A stretch of DNA of 64,000 nt from assembly GCA_025201365.1 (NCBI GenBank), contig JAIXMF010000006.1:868001-932000 (forward strand), in the 5' to 3' direction. Position 1 is the first letter of the stretch. The number at the start of each line of letters is the position of its first letter. The notes beneath the pieces were generated by a model. It made no database searches. It was not told the DNA's origin and worked only from the letters and a program-made list of their open reading frames with translations. A program made the translations under genes and the position numbers. The stretch is from Syncephalis plumigaleata. Taxonomy: Eukaryota; Zoopagomycota; Zoopagomycetes; Zoopagales; Piptocephalidaceae. This document shows, one piece after another, positions 1 through 13,507 of this stretch.

Positions 1-16
1 TATATATATCTCACGC

Positions 17-304
17 TCACTCTCGCACATGCATCCGCTTGATTGGCATTATACAAGTATTAGACACGTCCTCGCAGTAGTACCAGTCGGCTTGCTTGAC
101 GACACCGTCTTTAGGAGTATACGTGTAATGGAGAACCTTACAAGGAGAGCCATCAGCGCAACCATCTTTGCCTGATCCGCAATGATTTTCCTTGGGTTCC
201 TTAAGGTCTTTAGGAAGTGTTGGTGGATCTTTGGCGTCGACACTAGCTTGTAGACTAACGATCGCAACCACGGCGACAATTAAGGCGGTTGTCTTGAATT
301 GCAT
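17..304 (-). CDS. small secreted cysteine-containing protein
   Basis: A single-exon reading frame of 95 residues from the ATG at 304. An in-frame ATG five codons upstream (319) is possible, but the downstream start puts the lysine directly before the hydrophobic core, as in a normal signal peptide. Residues 1 to about 24 are a signal peptide (MQFKTTALIVAVVAIVSLQA, then SVDA as the probable cleavage region). The mature part of about 70 residues is hydrophilic, proline- and lysine-rich at first, and has five cysteines (HCGSGKDGC, PCKV, YYCEDVSNTC), so one may stay unpaired or make a dimer. I do not recognise a family. Secretion is inferred from the signal peptide; an effector-like or wall-associated role would be guesswork. 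It lies at the left edge but looks complete. Confidence 0.6.
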   Translation of the reverse strand: MQFKTTALIVAVVAIVSLQASVDAKDPPTLPKDLKEPKENHCGSGKDGCADGSPCKVLHYTYTPKDGVVKQADWYYCEDVSNTCIMPIKRMHVRE

Positions 305-498
305 ACTTGATAATATCAAAGGTATTAGACGAGTGATTTCCTAATAAATATAGATATATCGATACAAGTAGGACTTGCTTAATAGACTGGATGATAATAA
401 TAATAGTAGTAGAAAAGAATGCGCACAAGTATTTACCAATAAAGAGTGTTAAGTAAAGAATAATAAGAAGAAGTCAATATCATCGATCCTATTTAAAT

Positions 499-1022
499 CT
501 ATTTCATGCTATCGTCGTCCGTATCATGCCAAAGAGGCAATGATTGAAGAATAGATGCTTTCTTTCTCGTTCTACAATGCTGTTGTCCTACCATACGAGA
601 CATGATTGTCACACGTTGCCATTGCAGCAACATCATCTAGCGAATGAAACGGGTGTATGTTGTATGCGAATGATACTGGCACCAATCAATGAACTGAAAA
701 CACGTAGACACGCATTCTATTCATTCTACATGGAATGCATCAGCATCATCGCTGTCATCTTCCTCTGTCGATGGCATGAACGCGGATAGGAATTGCAAAT
801 CGGCCATATGGCTCGATTCACAACAAGTATGCAGTCGAACGATGCTGCTCATTGGTTCTATGCGGAGTACCGCATGGTTTATAACGTCCGTGTTCTAGAC
901 TTTACCCAACTAATACGCGTATATTCATCCGCATGATTGTCAATATCAACGAGAATTCGTTCTTGTTTATGCAAAGCAAACTGCCAATTAGCAAGCGTTA
1001 AGATGAGAAAGAAAACATCCAT
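499..1022 (-). CDS. putative three-exon small gene, unknown function
   Basis: Not a long open frame, but three stretches join in one frame through plausible introns: exon 1 at 1022-917, exon 2 at 857-730, exon 3 at 636-499 (TAG at 501-499). Sums give 123 residues. Exon 1 begins with a hydrophobic segment (MDVFFLILTLANWQFAL) that could be a signal or anchor. Exon 2 contains PMSSIVRLHTCCESSH and an acidic stretch STEEDDSDDADAF; exon 3 is basic and ends WHDTDDDSMK. The first donor (GTATTA) is weak and the second intron is 93 nt, longer than most ordinary introns here. Amino-acid composition looks protein-like, but I recognise no family. It could also be a decayed gene or a chance frame. Confidence 0.35.
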
Positions 1023-1474
1023 GTCTATTACTAGTGACTATGACCACGAAGCAATCATTCCTGACCATGCACTACAGTTGCATTTTCTTTTCTTTTCTTC
1101 AATGTTCGTACGGCTACGAGTAACGTATGCAATGGATATGCACGTCACTGAAACCGGTTACTGGACAGTATAGTGTTGATTGCATTATTTCGCAGTCAAT
1201 AACAACATGCGACTGTCTATGATACTCACCGCGAATATCATTTCTGGTAGATAAAAATTGTAGTTTATTAATGCAAATAACTCATAAAACAAATGATATA
1301 CGATGTTCATAATAGAATAAAACAATAGTAGAAAAGAGTAAAAATAAAGATATAGATTTGTCATTTTGTTGTGATATTAATGCTATGCTCTATAAACAAG
1401 ATCTACAATGGTCAATAACAAATAGTATACGATGATGATGATGATGATGATGATGTTGATGTTCATGCATCAGA
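1023..1474. other. spacer with short ATG-type microsatellite
   Basis: Between the putative small gene and the 3' end of the Spo71-like gene. It is AT-rich with scattered AATAAA-like hexamers and a run of GATGAT repeats at about 1431-1455 immediately downstream of the Spo71-like stop codon. I see no further coding sequence. Confidence 0.5.
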
Positions 1475-4400
1475 TTAGTCATGCAGCGATATGGTCGAAT
1501 TGTTGGCAAGATTTGCGAATGTATCATCACCATGCTGTTGTTGATGTTGTAGCCCTATACTGTCATTGCTAATGTCATGCAAGTGGCTTGTCGATGACAA
1601 GTTAGTCTCTTCGGTGGATGGTGCAGTTACATTCGAGTCATTAGCAGTGCTATTACTCGTAGTAGATTGTAATCTATCAATAACCGTTTGTATGGCCATT
1701 ACCCATGCCTCGGTACTTAGTCGATCCATTGCTCTAAATGTAATAGCATGTCCACGCTGTCCATTGGTATGCCAGAAATATTGATGTCTACTGGGTAGCC
1801 ATAAAGCGAAGCTGCAATCGAGTAGACTGTCTCGCGTGTAGAGACCATCGCCAATATATCGACTAGTCGGCCTCTCGAGTTTAGCCATCCTAGCACGACC
1901 GGTGTTAATTTCACGATCACGACATCGTGAATAAATGTAGGCCTGGTGCAAGCGGGTACGACCACGAGCCAATTGAATGGACGTAGAGCTGTTGTTTCTA
2001 TTTTGCATACTTGCTACTGAAGAAGATGGCGATGCGGCATCAAAATAGCATAAATAACCATCATTGGTGAGTATACAAAATAGACGGTGAGCCGGTTGAC
2101 GTCGACCCGTTCTACGATACAGTACACCGGCTTGTACGATAGATTCGCAGCCTAACGATGTGCATATGGGCCATAACTGCGTGTCAACCATGATGGATCC
2201 CGTCTCGTAATCCTCCGATCGTCCTATTTCCCTCGTTGCCGGTAGATGATTCTCCTGTTGACTGTAACATTCCTTTGACCAACCATTATGCGGTCGATGG
2301 TCGTGATTGTCTAGTTGTTGTCGTTGATGAGTGAACGCACCAGCTGCAATTGACGCTATCTTCCTTAGTTTCTGTTCGTATTCATGGTATTGACGCCAAT
2401 ATTGAGCGATTGCTTGTAAGCGACGTTGCCATTCGAGAGCGGATCGTTCATCGGTGGCTAATAAACGAAGTGTATATCCATTACGGAATACTATCTCCAC
2501 ACGTCGTTGTCGCCGTTGCTGTTCTACACGTTGCTGTTGTAACAATCGCATTCGTTGACGATGTCGATTTACAATATTACCATTATTATGTCGAGTGTTT
2601 ACTTGATCAGGATGGATTGCAGATGAACTAGTAGCATCTTGCGATGATCCTTCTCTTTGTGCTTCATGATTATCTGTATTATCGAGGGAATCGATCGATT
2701 TGTCAACATATGATGACTGAACTGATTATCTTCTTCCTCTGCTGAAGGAGAGACTACATTAACTCGAACCATATTCACTAGATCGATTAGAGCACCGGCT
2801 AATCTTGGTAATGCGGGTTGTTTCGCTGATGTGCCACTATCATCCGATGAATTCGTAGGATCCTTTAATTCACGTACAAGCACACTATTCTCGTTGTAAT
2901 TTGTACTCGTAAACTTTGGTAGTGGTAATCGAGTCGGTGTCGTAATAAATAGGAATCGACCTCGCGTAGCCAAATAGAATCGACGAGTATTTGCATGTTT
3001 CCGTTGTCGTGTCATGAATGTAGCCAGTGCATGCTTGATCTTGAATACACGTAGTAGACACCCTTCGACGTCAGGTGGTGGTACTCTTAGCCGATCTGTA
3101 GGTGTCGAGTTGGCAATAGGACTTATCGGTCGAATGGGACTTATGGTAGTATCGATGAACCGACCATAATGCGAGGTACGTCGCAGTTCAAGTGTATGTG
3201 TCTAGTGAGGACATGAGTGTTATAATGATAGCAAATTAGTATACAAATGTAACGACACTTACTCGTTCTAGAATGCGTGACATGGAAATGGACGATTCAG
3301 GATGAGGCCACTCTAATCGATGCCATCTTCGCCATACTAGGCCCACTTCACCTTCATTCCAATACTGCCATAGTGTCGCCAGTTGTTTCCTTCGTTCCAT
3401 GGCTTCATCCGGCGTATCTCCGGGAGTATCGATCACTCGTCTACCCATAAGCACATCAAGAACGAGAGTGCGTAGCCGAGAATACGATAATAGCGTTGTG
3501 GAATCATAACCACTAAGATCGACACGTACCCTAGATCCAATATCCGGTATCTCGACCGTAAGTTCAATCGGTCTATGCGATGCTAGAACATTCTGCTTGC
3601 CGAGTGATGTAATCTCCTTCGCCTGACTGTCATCTATGCTAATTTGTGATGGCTGTGCACGATGAGTGGATGTAGGTGCCGGTGTAGCGAGAGCAACCAT
3701 AGGTGCTATACCGGTGGCAGCCATTTGTGATACGGCAGCAGATATAGTCATGGGACCTCGAGTGTTAACATGCGAGTTATTCTCATGATGATTAATTCGA
3801 TGTAATTGATCATTTCCACTCGTTCTCCTTTTATCCTGTTGATGACTACTAGTGGGTCGATCAAGTGTATCCGCTTTATGATTATCATCACGATGTAACG
3901 ATGTGCGTTTATGCTTGCCATCCTCATGCCCGATGACGTTGACGGCAGCATACCCAATGTTATATGTCGATCCATCAGACTTAATGGTCGTTGAAGTGAT
4001 GGATCAATGTCACGAGCGGTATTTGTCGTGGATGCTTGCGCCGAATCAAGTAGTTCAGATGCTCTCGCTTTTCCTTTTCCATCGAATGTCTACCACGTAG
4101 TTTACTGTGTCGTTTGGATCTTCTTTTAGTGGTCCTCTCTCTCGGCGAGTGTTGTCGATAGGATGTACGTCCTCCGGATGAAATGGATAGTCGATTTGAC
4201 ATGGCGGCATTAGCCACGGCAAGTGTTGGTCGTTGTAGTAGCTGACACGGATCTCTACCGGCTAGTAATTGATCCTGCCACGATAATCGCTGCTCGATTA
4301 ATTTCTCCAATCTGCTATACCATTGCTGTAATAAATGATCCTCTTTTAGTTGAAATATGAACACTTCCACCATATCTTCCTTATATTGAGACACTAAGCC

Positions 4401-5631
4401 TAATGCCAATGAATTGTCTAATGGAGAGAAGAAGCTCAGCTTCAACTGTTGATAATGAGCCAATTCCAACGAGTATAACACCTTTCCCTATAGTTTGAAT
4501 TAGTCGCTATTGCTTATACTATACTAGTGCTTGTGTCTATTCACTTACCGGTACCGATGAGGATGGTGATGACGGTTGGTGAAAGGAAAGATGCGCTCCA
4601 TCCAGTTGACCCACCACTTGTCGCCATTGAACCGAACGTAACGACGTAAAGATGGCCACTCCTTGATGATAGACATCAGGCATGTTGTGAGGATGCACAC
4701 GTTCTACCCTAAGTAGCATTAGATGACAAAGAGATTCCGCGGTAGGTGTGATATCCGATGCTATAATATCGGTAATAGTAGCTATTGGTGATTCTACTTT
4801 TATATTATGTTGACTCATTTCATTTGTATTAGGTGATGTCATTGCCGTTGTTCCAGGCACGGTAGGTGGTGCAGATACTGATGTCGATACTGCTGATGGT
4901 CGTTGTTGTCGCATGATAGGTGTAGATAATTTCGGCAATGGATGAATAGAACTATCTATCCGTTTTATGGAATCCACAGGTGTATGAGGAGCAATAGGAT
5001 CACGAATCCTATGTGAAGGTGTTGATGGTGCAGTAGTATGATGTTTCCTACCGATTAATAATGGTGTTTGTACATTTGACTGATCATCATTAGTGCTGCT
5101 ACTACTACCGCTAGAACTAGTTGTACTGCTTTCACGTAATGCATTTGATATGTTCTCATTAGATAACTGAGCCACATGATCATTACCGATAGATGATGTC
5201 GTCATAGCTGTGACATTTGCTGCTTCATTTTGTGAGCGATGACGATTATTACTTTGATTATTACTTCGAGATGATGATGTCATGAAACCTAGCTTTGTAC
5301 CAAATCTACGTCGAAAGCATTGCGTTGAATTGGCATTGCCATTAGAGTTACTACTATTGAAATGATTGTTATAATTTGATTGCGATGTAGGTTGATAAGT
5401 ACGAACGGAAGAGTAGCCAGAAGGTGAAGTAGAAGAAGAAGTTAGAAAATAATACCAAGCTCGATGTGATGATGTGCGAGAATGTGACGGTGATTTATAG
5501 AATCCTAAAGCGTAAGTGGGTAACGGTCCAACGTAATAGCGCTTCACCACACGGTGTCGAGTAGGAGCTTCAGGTGTTGATAGGGACGAAGGAGGTGAAG
5601 GAGGAGATAGTACTAAGCGTGGACGACTCAT
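1475..5631 (-). CDS. Spo71-like double PH-domain protein
   Basis: Multi-exon gene, ATG at 5631, stop at 1475. The N-terminal third is serine/asparagine-rich and probably disordered (PRLVLSPPSPPSSLSTPEAP near the start). A clear intron lies at about 4488-4548, and another near 3210-3265. The middle carries VWRRWHRLEWPHPES. The first PH-like domain starts around EGCLLRVFKIKH (about 3080) and runs into RRFYLATRGRFLFI and EIVFRNGYTLRLLATDERSA; the second has SIVQAGVLYRRTGRR, HRLFCILTNDGYLCYFDA and ends WVMAIQTVIDRL. This order, including YWRQYHEYEQKL between the two, is as I recall it from the fungal Spo71/Mug56 family, which acts at the prospore membrane with a Vps13-type lipid-transfer protein. 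Reading frames change near 4080-3900 and 2760-2700 without an obvious strong intron, so exon borders there are unresolved; further weak introns or a frame break are possible. Confidence 0.65.
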
Positions 5632-6532
5632 TGTATATAACAATATGTCGTACACACGTTAATAAACGAATACTACAATAGATATGCTTATACAAGAGAA
5701 GAGGAAGAATAGTTGACGTCGTCAATAGGTAAGAAGAAACATACAGAGAAACAAAGAGGAAACAAATGTGTTATAGAAGTGTACAACCAACAACCTGCCG
5801 ACATGATATTTAATGACTGATCACTTGACCTCACACACATTGTCCCATTACATTCATCCGTATTGATTTACACCATATGGAGCACTTGACCATTCTCCTT
5901 ATCCTTGCTAGTTTTAGCTATAACTATCATGCAGTTCACGTGGTATACATTCATAAATAGATCATTAGCATGATTTCAATAGTGTATAGGATCAGGTTAA
6001 TAGGATAGAATAGATAAACTAGTTGTACGTCTATTCATTTTATATTGTTTCGTAAGTTGTATAGAATACGACTATCGTTTTTATATCATGTCAACGATAA
6101 AATGATGCTACAAAATTCTCCAAGTAGTTGACATTGTTAGTCTTTAACTATTGTTCTTATTAATAAATAATCTTGCACATTTATTGGCTAATAAAGAAAA
6201 TTAACGATTTTGTACATTAGTCGATAAGGGGGGAAGAGAATATATGTTTAACATGTCGCATAACCATAGCCACTTGCAACGAAAGCGTTATTGCTATCAA
6301 CAGTTGATAAGGAATAAAGAAAAGGAGTTATGTTTAGAACGTATAAGGAGAACAAATTATAGATTTAAAAGGGCGGAAGATTGCACTCGATGCTATTAAA
6401 TGCTTACATAGCACGTCTTGTAGTTGATTATTATTACTTAAGCACTCTCTTCTCCTTATTCTCATTACAATATCTTTCAAGTTAGGACCACAATACACGC
6501 TTGAATATTTTATTCTGAAGGGAAATCAAACT
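5632..6532. other. intergenic region, divergent promoters
   Basis: About 900 bp between the divergently transcribed Spo71-like gene and the coiled-coil gene. AT-rich, with no coding frame, repeat or RNA gene that I can support; it presumably holds both promoters. Confidence 0.4.
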
Positions 6533-7635
6533 ATGAAGCAAGAAGTAACCTACGTATTAAATCCAGAGGAAGTAGAACAATTGGTGAAGAAAGCAATGGA
6601 TGGCAGGATGCTACAGCTGTTCGAAGAGAATGCTCAATTAAAAAAAGAGAATGCTCAATTAAAAAAAGAGAATGCTCAACTAAAAAATGAGCTGTTTGCA
6701 TCAAGAAATGAGTTGCTAGCATCAAAAGATAAATTAATTGCATCGAAATACGTGTTGCTTGCATCGAAAGACGAGCAGATTAAATCAATGAAAACCATTG
6801 GTGAACTGAGTTGCAAGAATGTTCAACTGAAGGAGCAACTTTCTATGACTAAGGAAACAAACAAAGAGCAGTTTAATCGCATAAATCAATTAGAGGAGGA
6901 GAGGAGTCAGCAACTACTATTATTGGATAATGTTACTAAACAAAATGATCTTAACGATATGGAGAAGCAACTACTTCGAGAAAAAGAAGAGCTCAAAGAA
7001 GCACAAGAGAAACATGCTAAAGCTGAAGAGGAGCTCAAACAGAAACAGCTGGAATTAGACAATCGTACAAAGGAAGTAAAGCAACAAAAGGAAGAATTAG
7101 AAAAGCGTGTAGAGGAAGTGAAGCAGGTGATGGAAAAATCGGATCATCACATAAAGAGAGTGGAGCAAATGGACGAACAATTTGATAAGCGTACAGAGGA
7201 AGTGAAGCTGAAACAGCTGGAACTAGACAATTGTACAAAGGAAGTCGAACAGCAAAAGAAAGAATTAGAAAAGCGTACGAAGGAAGTGGAGCAACAGGAG
7301 AAAGAGCTGGACAATAGGAAGGAAGAGTTGGATAAGCGAGAACAGCATTGGATGAGGAACACAAAGAGGAAGTGGCTAAGCTAAATACTCGTATTGATGA
7401 GTATTCAGCAAAGCAAAAGGAATACGATGAAGTTATCGATGTTTTATCACAAGCGTTAGCGGACTGCGGCAAACAAGCAAAGCATACATTAGAAGAATTG
7501 CATGAAAATTCTACTGGACATTATTTTTGTAAATGGGAAAGAATGTACAGGTATCTTGCTAATGGTTATGCAGATATTTGGGTATATTTAAGTAGAAACT
7601 TGACGAATAATGTATCTAAGAGAAAGGTCTTATGA
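6533..7635 (+). pseudogene. orphan coiled-coil gene with a frame break
   Basis: From ATG 6533 a frame runs 283 codons of almost pure charged coiled coil: ENAQLKK is repeated three times at residues 32-52, then ASRNELLASKDKLIASK, and then many heptad-like units such as LDNRTKEVKQQKEELEKR. That frame stops at 7384, but the neighbouring frame carries on directly (ALDEEHKEEVAKLN) to 7635 with a non-coil C-terminus (HYFCKWERMYRYLANGYADIW). No intron fits between them; one missing base near 7350 explains it, by natural mutation or assembly error. If intact the protein would be about 366 residues. The repeats inside the coil look like recent internal duplications. I recognise no family; coiled-coil similarity alone says nothing about function. 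Confidence 0.5.
6626..6688 (+). repeat. three tandem 21-bp units inside the coiled-coil gene
   Basis: Three consecutive copies of a 21-bp unit starting GAGAATGCTCAA and ending in an A-run (units at 6626, 6647, 6668). They encode ENAQLKK three times (the last copy differs slightly). The length is a multiple of three, so the frame is kept. Confidence 0.85.
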
Positions 7636-9001
7636 GTACAGTCATTTTTAATATGCCTTTTTATATCATTAAGTACACTACTTGATATTACATGTAATAA
7701 AGATGTGTTAGCCAGTCATTACGTAACCATGCTTGATGTCACAGATGAACATTATCTATGATATCTATCTGTCAATCTAGTATTATCATTACAATGTACT
7801 AATCATACCATGAATATTTATTAATTTATTTCTAATTAACTGGTTGGAAAAACCCTGTAGTGTAATAATGCAATCAATGGATCATTAATCAATGATGTTG
7901 TATAGGATTACTGAAGGAATACACTGTATTTCAAATTAAAAAGGGGATCAATAGCTGTATTGTTGTTCTATTCGTAATAAGATTATACCTGTCAATTGAA
8001 CAATAAGAGAGAGAAAGAGAGAGAGAGAAGAGGCTTATTTCAAACAAAAATGGGTAATCATTAATGCGGATGATTGCGATATTTAGACGTAGATGAATAC
8101 AATTAGAGAGTTTGACTGGATTGCTTGACATTATTCTCCCTAGTTTCTGATGATGCCTTAGCATGACCGATAGAGAGGGTAATTAGGAGGTGCAATCACT
8201 AGAAACTGGTGTGGTATACGAAAGATGCATAGTGTCTTTTTTTAGTCAGACGAGGACGCCAGGTAGGCAACTAATTCGCTGTCGTCGATGATGATGGTGT
8301 AGCAATGAGTGTGAAGGTGACACGATGAATTCAGTCAAGGCTTTCAGGATACATGCTCTCGACCATACTCATTCTATAATAGAAGTAACATTCATTCATT
8401 CATTCATCTACATTTACATAGATGTATGCATACTAATTACAGTAATGGATAATATATAGTTACTATACCATATACAACGGCCAGTTTAATCGACTACTAA
8501 ATTGGGCTGACCTTTTTTGTTGTGGCCTAACTTCATTTTGTACATTAAAACAAGCCAATATAATTCGCGACACTTCCCCTTTTCTCGCTCTCTCTACCAC
8601 CACCACCACCACCTTTCTCCATATTAACATGAGACAACGTCTAATCAGTTTCCTTTTTCCTCTTTTTGATGAATCGATTCATACAATCACAATCGCCACA
8701 TTCTTTCATTCACACCCAACACGCACTCGTATTTATTCACGCACCCGCCCGCCCACCTTCGCACTTGCTCACACTCACCTTCTTTTCTCTCCTATTGGAA
8801 TTCGCTTTCTACACAAGAACAGCACAGTTCATACTCGCATAGCTGCTGCCTTATTTATCACGGCTATCGTCTACGAGTGAATTCATCAATTACGTTGGCA
8901 TATTTCGTCTACTGGGGCATTATTACAGCTGGAAAGCTGAATTGCAAACACTGCCCGTGTTAACATAGCGATCTGTACGGCGTGTATGCAGTTATCGCGT
9001 T
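7636..9001. other. intergenic region upstream of MED25
   Basis: About 1.4 kb. It holds short simple repeats (CATT units near 8390-8405, CCA units near 8597-8612, GA-rich stretch near 8005-8030). A C-rich/pyrimidine-rich block at 8570-8630 looks like a promoter for MED25. The open frame at 8629-8880 is low-complexity and unconvincing. On the minus strand an open stretch of about 45 codons around 8385-8243 has no start or partner exon I can support. Confidence 0.4.
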
Positions 9002-11802
9002 ATGGTACGGCTATCGCTACCTTCTTCATCCCAACTGGGCGAATATGATCGCGAGGTACTATGCGTGCTACTGGTCGAGGGTTCAGTACGTATGGCGGCC
9101 GCTCTTCCTACGCTAATTCCCGAGTATATCATACCGTATCTTAGGTAATTGACAATCCATGCGATTTGATTGGATGCACATATGTATTTGCTAGGCTTAG
9201 TTTTTTCTGTTTGCCTTATCCAACTGATCCTATAATCAAAGAAAAGAAAGAAAGAAAGAAAGACTAATAATCATTTTGCTATATATTTATGTTTGTATCC
9301 ATGTCTGGCAGTGTATTGAACGAGCCGATGTACACGGAGGCGGATGGCAAGGGCCGACGAACACGACTTACAACCCATCTACGCTGTGGCATTGTCGTCT
9401 ATCCCACCGACATGACTGCCACTACTTGTACTCTATCTAGCATTAATCGTTCGTCGGTAGTTACTAGGATGGCATTCACCGATGACATTGATACATTACC
9501 CGAGCGACTACTTTCCCTATTCGATAGCGCTGCATCCACCCATACATCGAATGGTGACGGCAGACTAGCGAACGGTAACACTGATGTCGACACGACAACA
9601 TGGGCGCATCTACCGGGTGGTGGTGGTCATGCCCCTTTGGTTGAAGGCTTAGTTGGTGCATTAGAATTGTATCAGGAATACACTAGTGCTACTAATGCAT
9701 CATCATCCGCATCGTCTGCATCATCATCTAATAGTAGCAATAATGATGGTGCTACTACTACTACTACTGCTTCTGCTGATACTGATGTAACTGGTACTGG
9801 TACTTCATCAACTCCTCCACCTCCTTTACTCCATTGTTTATTGCTTGCAGACGCGGTAGATCCACAACCAGATATGCCATGTCGATGGAATGTCCACCAG
9901 AAATACGATGACTGGACGCTATCCATGGCGATGGACGAGCTTAGACTGTCTAATGTACATCTCTCGCTCATTGCTACGCATACACGGGTGCCTGCATTGA
10001 TAGAGCTCGTATCCAACGTAAATAAGGATCGAGTTCCACTTATCGCGCATGCAAATGCCACCAGAAAGAATCGCGTTGTGCAACTGGCAGGCATCGAGTT
10101 ACCTATAACCCCGCCAACTCCGGAGTTCACTTCTAATTTGGTAAATGCCACGGCTAATGGATCGAATGCTACATCGAATGTTACTGCGAATGGTACCTCC
10201 ACAACTGTAAGTGACGTGAAACCAACTGGTCTACAAGCCGTGAACCATGAAACATCGATGGCCATGCAAGGCATTGAATCGACGGCCGCTTTATCGAATC
10301 CTGTGCAAGTAGCATCGACCACTACTACACCTGTTGCTCCTACTACTGCAAATGCTTCTACTGCAAATGCTACCGCTACTGCAAGTTCATCCCAACCCAT
10401 GCTTACTGGTTCACCATTAGCAGTGCAACCGGTGAAAGAAGAACCTGCCACCATCGGCACATCGACAACAAAGGCAGATCGCAAGTCAAAGGCAAAACCA
10501 CCCAATAGTGGTAGTAGTTCTTCCAAGCGTAAAGCATCTACTCAACCAGCTTCGAATGCAGGACTCAGTATCATTGATAGTAGTGCAGAGATATCGGGAA
10601 CTGGAACACCGGAAGATGCATCTAAACGACAAAAGACGCAAAATAACGCGACAACACCGGTATCTAGTACAAAGTCGGCAATTCATGGCTCGTCAACTGC
10701 ATCAACGCCAAATACAGCTACAATGCGCATTTCTATGCCACCAGCGGTCAATCCCGCAATAGCTGCTAGTATACTCGGTCAAGTCCAACCCAATATCTCC
10801 GGTGAGGCAGGGCAGCTCAACACGCTTTCCACTACAATCGCACCACCAACCACGAGTAATATTAGCATGCCAAACATTGCAGCTAATGTGACGGCGGCAG
10901 CGGCAGCAGCAGCTAGCAATCTTCCAGGTTCAGTTGTTAATCCGAATAATATTGGTATGATGTCGTTACAGCAACAGCAACAGGCCATATTACAGAATAT
11001 GCGACGTGAAAGTATCAACAACAACAACAATCCTACAATGCCGGGTAACATGCAAGCCCATAATTTCCCTCTATTGAACAGTGTTGCCGGTGAATTGGGC
11101 CAACCGGGCAATCCTTTGGCGGCAGCAACAGCCCTAGCTCAAGCGTTCAACATGGGACAGCAGCAGCAACCGCAACAATCGGGAATTCAACAAAATGTGT
11201 TCAATAATATAAAGACTGCCATTAACGAGTTCCTCGCGAATAAATCGAATCAACATGGCTCACCCAATGCGGCAACACCAGCACATCCTGTAACAACATC
11301 AGCATCATCCGTTACGCCAATTAACCCTGCAATTACAAATGCTGCTGCTACTACTACAGCTACTACTACCGCTACTACCAGTGCTGCTGCTAATGCTGCT
11401 GCTGCTGCTGCTATCACGACAAGTGCACCTGTGATGAGTACTGGTACAAGTGTCGCCCCTACAGTACCGGCTCTTAATGCCATGCTTGCTAATGGTGGAA
11501 TGAATGTAACGAATCCGCACTTGTTAAATATACTCACCAATCAAACCAACTTGGTGGCTAATGAAATGACGAAGCGACGTGCACCCGGTCATAATGCCAA
11601 TCCCAATGAAGCTATAGGTAATCAATCGATGATTGCTGGCAATAATACGCAAACAGCTGCATTACCAGGTTCATTAGCATCGGTAAATGCTTCTAATGCA
11701 GGATTAGGTATGATGAACATTGGACAGCCTGGATTAATGTCACCGCAACTTGCTATACTGCAACAACAACAACAACAACAGCAACGTTTAATGCAACAAC
11801 AA

Positions 11803-11840
<38 letters not shown>

Positions 11841-13135
11841 ACGTCATCCTAATGTACAAACACCCCAACTACAACCACAACCATCATCTGCGCAAACATC
11901 GCCTGCTGCACAGGTGGGACAAGCACAGGGTGCACCACCAACATTATCACAAGAGACAATGGTTCAAATTTTGGCACAATTGCAAAATCAAAGCAATAAT
12001 GGTCAAATGACTGCTGCACAACAACAGTTGATTATGCGCTCGTTGCAGAATATCTATCAACAGCAACAAGCTCAGCAACAACAAGCTCAACAGCAACAGC
12101 AACAGCAGCAACAGCAGAATACTGCTACACCACAAATGCCTGTTAGTAGTGCAGCAGGTACGCCAAGTATAGCTGCCGGTGTATTAAATAATACCGTGCA
12201 ACAGCAGCAGCAACAGCAGCAACAGCAGCCTACTCAACAACCAATTGCGGGCAACAACCAGTCTCAAACCCTATGGCGTGGTACGGTAGCGTGGCATGTT
12301 CAAATAAGTGATAATAATCGTAAAGAGGAATACAAGGTTAACATGGTGGCCAATATACCACGTAATGGAACACAATTGACAGCAGAGAGTTGGTAAGTGT
12401 ATTTGTATATATACTTGTATAGAACATAATAATAACCAGGTTATTCTAGTTCTATCTCATTATGGCCACAAACCATGTACATTAATGAAACTATCACCAC
12501 CATGCCTGAACATATCATTCGACTTATCACACAGCATAAGTTACCATTATTAACATTGGCACCTGGTTCAAGTCAATTCTCTGATACGAATAATTTCCAA
12601 GGCTTAGGAAAGTTATTAGTAATGAATAATAAGGTAATCATCATAATAATACATTTACTATTACTATTACTTAATATACTAACATGAATATAATAACCAT
12701 CCTCATTAGTCTGCTATTATACCATTCTCAGCTCAATCACCGCATGGTATATTGATTACAACATTACAAAATCAATTAGTTGCTGTTGTATTTAATTCAA
12801 TTCCATTGTCACAATTACCAGGACGATCGGTAATATTTAATAATAATACTGCTAATACAAACAATACAAACAATAACAATAATAACAATAATCAGGCAGG
12901 CATAGTAGCTAGCACACCTAATGCTGCAATGAACAAGAATCCTAATGCAACTGCAGCAGCTGCAAATATTGGTGCAGTTAATCCATTGGCCAGTCAAATG
13001 GGATCATTACCACAGTCTAATGTAATGGCAGCAGCAGCTAATATACCAGCATCCCAGCCTTATTTCGCTCAGGTACAGGCACATCTAAGTCAGTTGATTC
13101 AACAGCAGCAGCAGCAGAAACAACAACAACAACAA

Positions 13136-13182
<47 letters not shown>

Positions 13183-13476
13183 ACAAACACCACAACAGCA
13201 ACAACAAACACCATCACAAATACAAAATACCGCGCCCACACCCACAGTAACATCTACACCTAATAATTCAAATGCTGCAGCGGCTGTAGCAGCAGCTACC
13301 ATTGTTGCAGCAACTACTGCTGGTAATTCTGGACGACCCAATGTTCCTGCACAACGAATACCACCTCAAATGCAACCTGAACAATTGAGGATGACCATGG
13401 CTTTATTGCAACAGCAACAGCAACAACGACAGAATCAAGGCCTTACACCACAACAATTACAACAACAACAACAACA

Positions 13477-13507
<31 letters not shown>

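Noticed and set aside
7340-7400. Programmed frameshift in the coiled-coil gene
   Set aside because: No slippery heptamer or downstream structure is evident; a simple mutation or assembly error is more likely.
8629-8880. 83-codon open frame upstream of MED25
   Set aside because: Its composition is that of a pyrimidine-rich promoter (His/Thr/Phe runs), with no domain and no partner exon.
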